In this document: positions 39,665 through 40,614 of the stretch, one piece after another
How the letters are laid out: every line of letters starts with the position of its first letter
Numbering within the stretch: position 1 is the first letter of the stretch
From: CAZQLE01 sp964593905
GTDB lineage: Bacteria > Chloroflexota > Anaerolineae > Anaerolineales > Anaerolineaceae
Assembly (NCBI GenBank): GCA_964593905.1
Contig: CAZQLE010000007.1
Span: forward strand, 1 to 40,614
Direction of reading: 5' to 3'
Length of the DNA stretch: 40,614 bases
Made by a program: the position numbers and the translations under genes
The notes under the pieces: generated by a model
The model's input: only the letters and a program-made list of their open reading frames with translations
What the model was told of the DNA's origin: nothing
Databases searched by the model: none

Positions 39665-40597
39665 ATGAAACGTTTTTTGAAAAATTTATTGCTCGGAATG
39701 GGGCTGCTGGCGGTCGGGCTGCTGTTGTATTTTGGCGTGAGAACTCTCATAAACCAGCGGGCGCTGGCCCAGGCGGCAGCACAACCGGTTGTTTCATTAA
39801 CAGGCCTGGACAGTGTGACCCATCTGGAGATCACCCCATTGTATGAAAACGCCGGCGACAGTCGCCAGTATCAGATTGGCCACGGTGTTTCATATCTGGT
39901 TCGGGCTGATGAGACCACCCTGCTGGTGGATTTTGGTTATAACTCCGATGCCTCAGACCCAACGCCGCTGCGCCAGAATATGCGCGCGCTGGGGGTGGAT
40001 GTGGACCAATTGGATGTCGTTTTTGTTTCTCACCCGCATCCCGACCATCTGGGCAGTACCCGGTGGTGGCTGAAGAACTCATTTGGGATTGATCACGAAC
40101 AGGTTGACCTGCAAAATGTTTCCGTCTATACTCCTACCCGTCTTTCCTATCCGGGTGTTGTGCCGATCGTTCCGGACCAGCCGGCCATCCTTGCCCGCGG
40201 GGTTGCCACAACCGGGGTTTTGTTGTATCCCGAAGTATTTCCAATTTCTTTGTTTTCTGGCAACGGGACTGAACAATCGCTGGTGGTGAATGTGGCCGGA
40301 CACGGCCTGGTGGTGATCACCAGTTGTGGTCATCCGGGTTTGGAGCGGATCGTGGAACGTGCTGAAACTGCTTTTGGCCTGCCGGTGGTGGGCGTGGTGG
40401 GTGGACTGCATTATCAAAACCTGACGGCCGAACAATTGCAGCCCCACCTACAGTTTTTGCAGACGCGGAACCCTGAACTGGTTTCACTTTCGCCGCACGA
40501 CAGCAGTCAGGCTGTTCTCGACGTTTTTCGTAAGGTGTTTGCCCCGGTGTATCGCGAAATTCAGGTTGGTGAAACCATCGCATACCCAGAAAAATAG
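39665..40597 (+). CDS. Membrane-anchored metallo-beta-lactamase-fold hydrolase
   Basis: A 310-residue protein. An N-terminal hydrophobic segment (about 7-25, LLLGMGLLAVGLLLYFGV) behind KRFLKN should anchor it to the membrane with the enzyme outside. The MBL domain starts about residue 70; HPHPDH at 123-128 is the metal motif HxHxDH. Further metal-ligand positions appear in VITSCGHPGLERIV and in VGGLHYQ. The pattern resembles the dihydropterin-related (DHPS-like) MBL proteins found in archaea and bacteria. The natural substrate is unknown. GAGGATGG lies just before the ATG at 39665. It follows the acetate-kinase-like gene after a 98-base gap without recognised signals. Confidence 0.87.
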   Translation: MKRFLKNLLLGMGLLAVGLLLYFGVRTLINQRALAQAAAQPVVSLTGLDSVTHLEITPLYENAGDSRQYQIGHGVSYLVRADETTLLVDFGYNSDASDPTPLRQNMRALGVDVDQLDVVFVSHPHPDHLGSTRWWLKNSFGIDHEQVDLQNVSVYTPTRLSYPGVVPIVPDQPAILARGVATTGVLLYPEVFPISLFSGNGTEQSLVVNVAGHGLVVITSCGHPGLERIVERAETAFGLPVVGVVGGLHYQNLTAEQLQPHLQFLQTRNPELVSLSPHDSSQAVLDVFRKVFAPVYREIQVGETIAYPEK

Positions 40598-40614
40598 ACT
40601 GAAATGAACCCATC

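Overview
The window looks like a chromosomal segment of a Gram-positive-like or monoderm heterotroph, most probably a Chloroflexota of the Anaerolineae type. This is inferred from the mix of a MalT/LuxR-type ATPase regulator, a CUT2 sugar importer of the ChvE-GguA-GguB type, a lipoprotein-anchored binding protein, large secreted beta-helix/M4 peptidases, and moderate to high GC with AGGAGG ribosome binding sites. No rRNA, tRNA, CRISPR array, insertion sequence or prophage was recognised, and the taxonomic call has not been checked by a search.

Layout. 1-1690 (-): 5' part of a MalT-like LuxR-family regulator cut by the window edge. 1971-4712: a soluble histidine kinase whose N-terminus is a sugar-importer-type ABC ATPase domain (+), convergent with a REC-HTH-REC response regulator (-). 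4963-10017 (+): a monosaccharide ABC importer whose binding protein is a tandem fusion of two almost identical copies, then the ATPase and permease. 10476-12989 (+): a UvrA-like ATPase without the UvrB-binding domain. 13169-14023 (+): DegV-family lipid-binding protein. 14156-14400: decayed remnant of an oligopeptide-binding protein gene. 14723-22855 (+): a 2710-residue secreted M4-type metallopeptidase with three beta-helix modules between propeptide and catalytic domain, and a mosaic base composition. 22989-24536 (+): 7TM-PAS-GGDEF diguanylate cyclase. 34349-24627 (-): a twelve-gene galactitol-type PTS operon (IIB, IIC, small membrane protein, SorC regulator, IIA, HPr, EI, RpiB-type isomerase, GpsA-type dehydrogenase, small unknown protein, class II aldolase, zinc dehydrogenase). 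34672-36573 (+): HAD phosphatase and two small conserved-domain proteins. 38012-36717 (-): OxlT-type MFS transporter behind a near-consensus promoter with two identical GntR-like operators. 38376-40597 (+): divergent acetate-kinase-family protein and a membrane-anchored metallo-beta-lactamase-fold protein.

How the genes may work together. The kinase, response regulator and ABC importer form a compact sugar-sensing and uptake locus: the kinase has no membrane segment or periplasmic sensor, but carries an ABC domain of the same family as the importer ATPase, so it may read transporter state directly. This is the strongest candidate for an unusual system here. The PTS operon is self-contained, with its own EI and HPr, its own regulator, and enzymes that could oxidise, isomerise and cleave a phosphorylated polyol to feed triose phosphate into glycolysis. 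The substrate cannot be decided from sequence alone.
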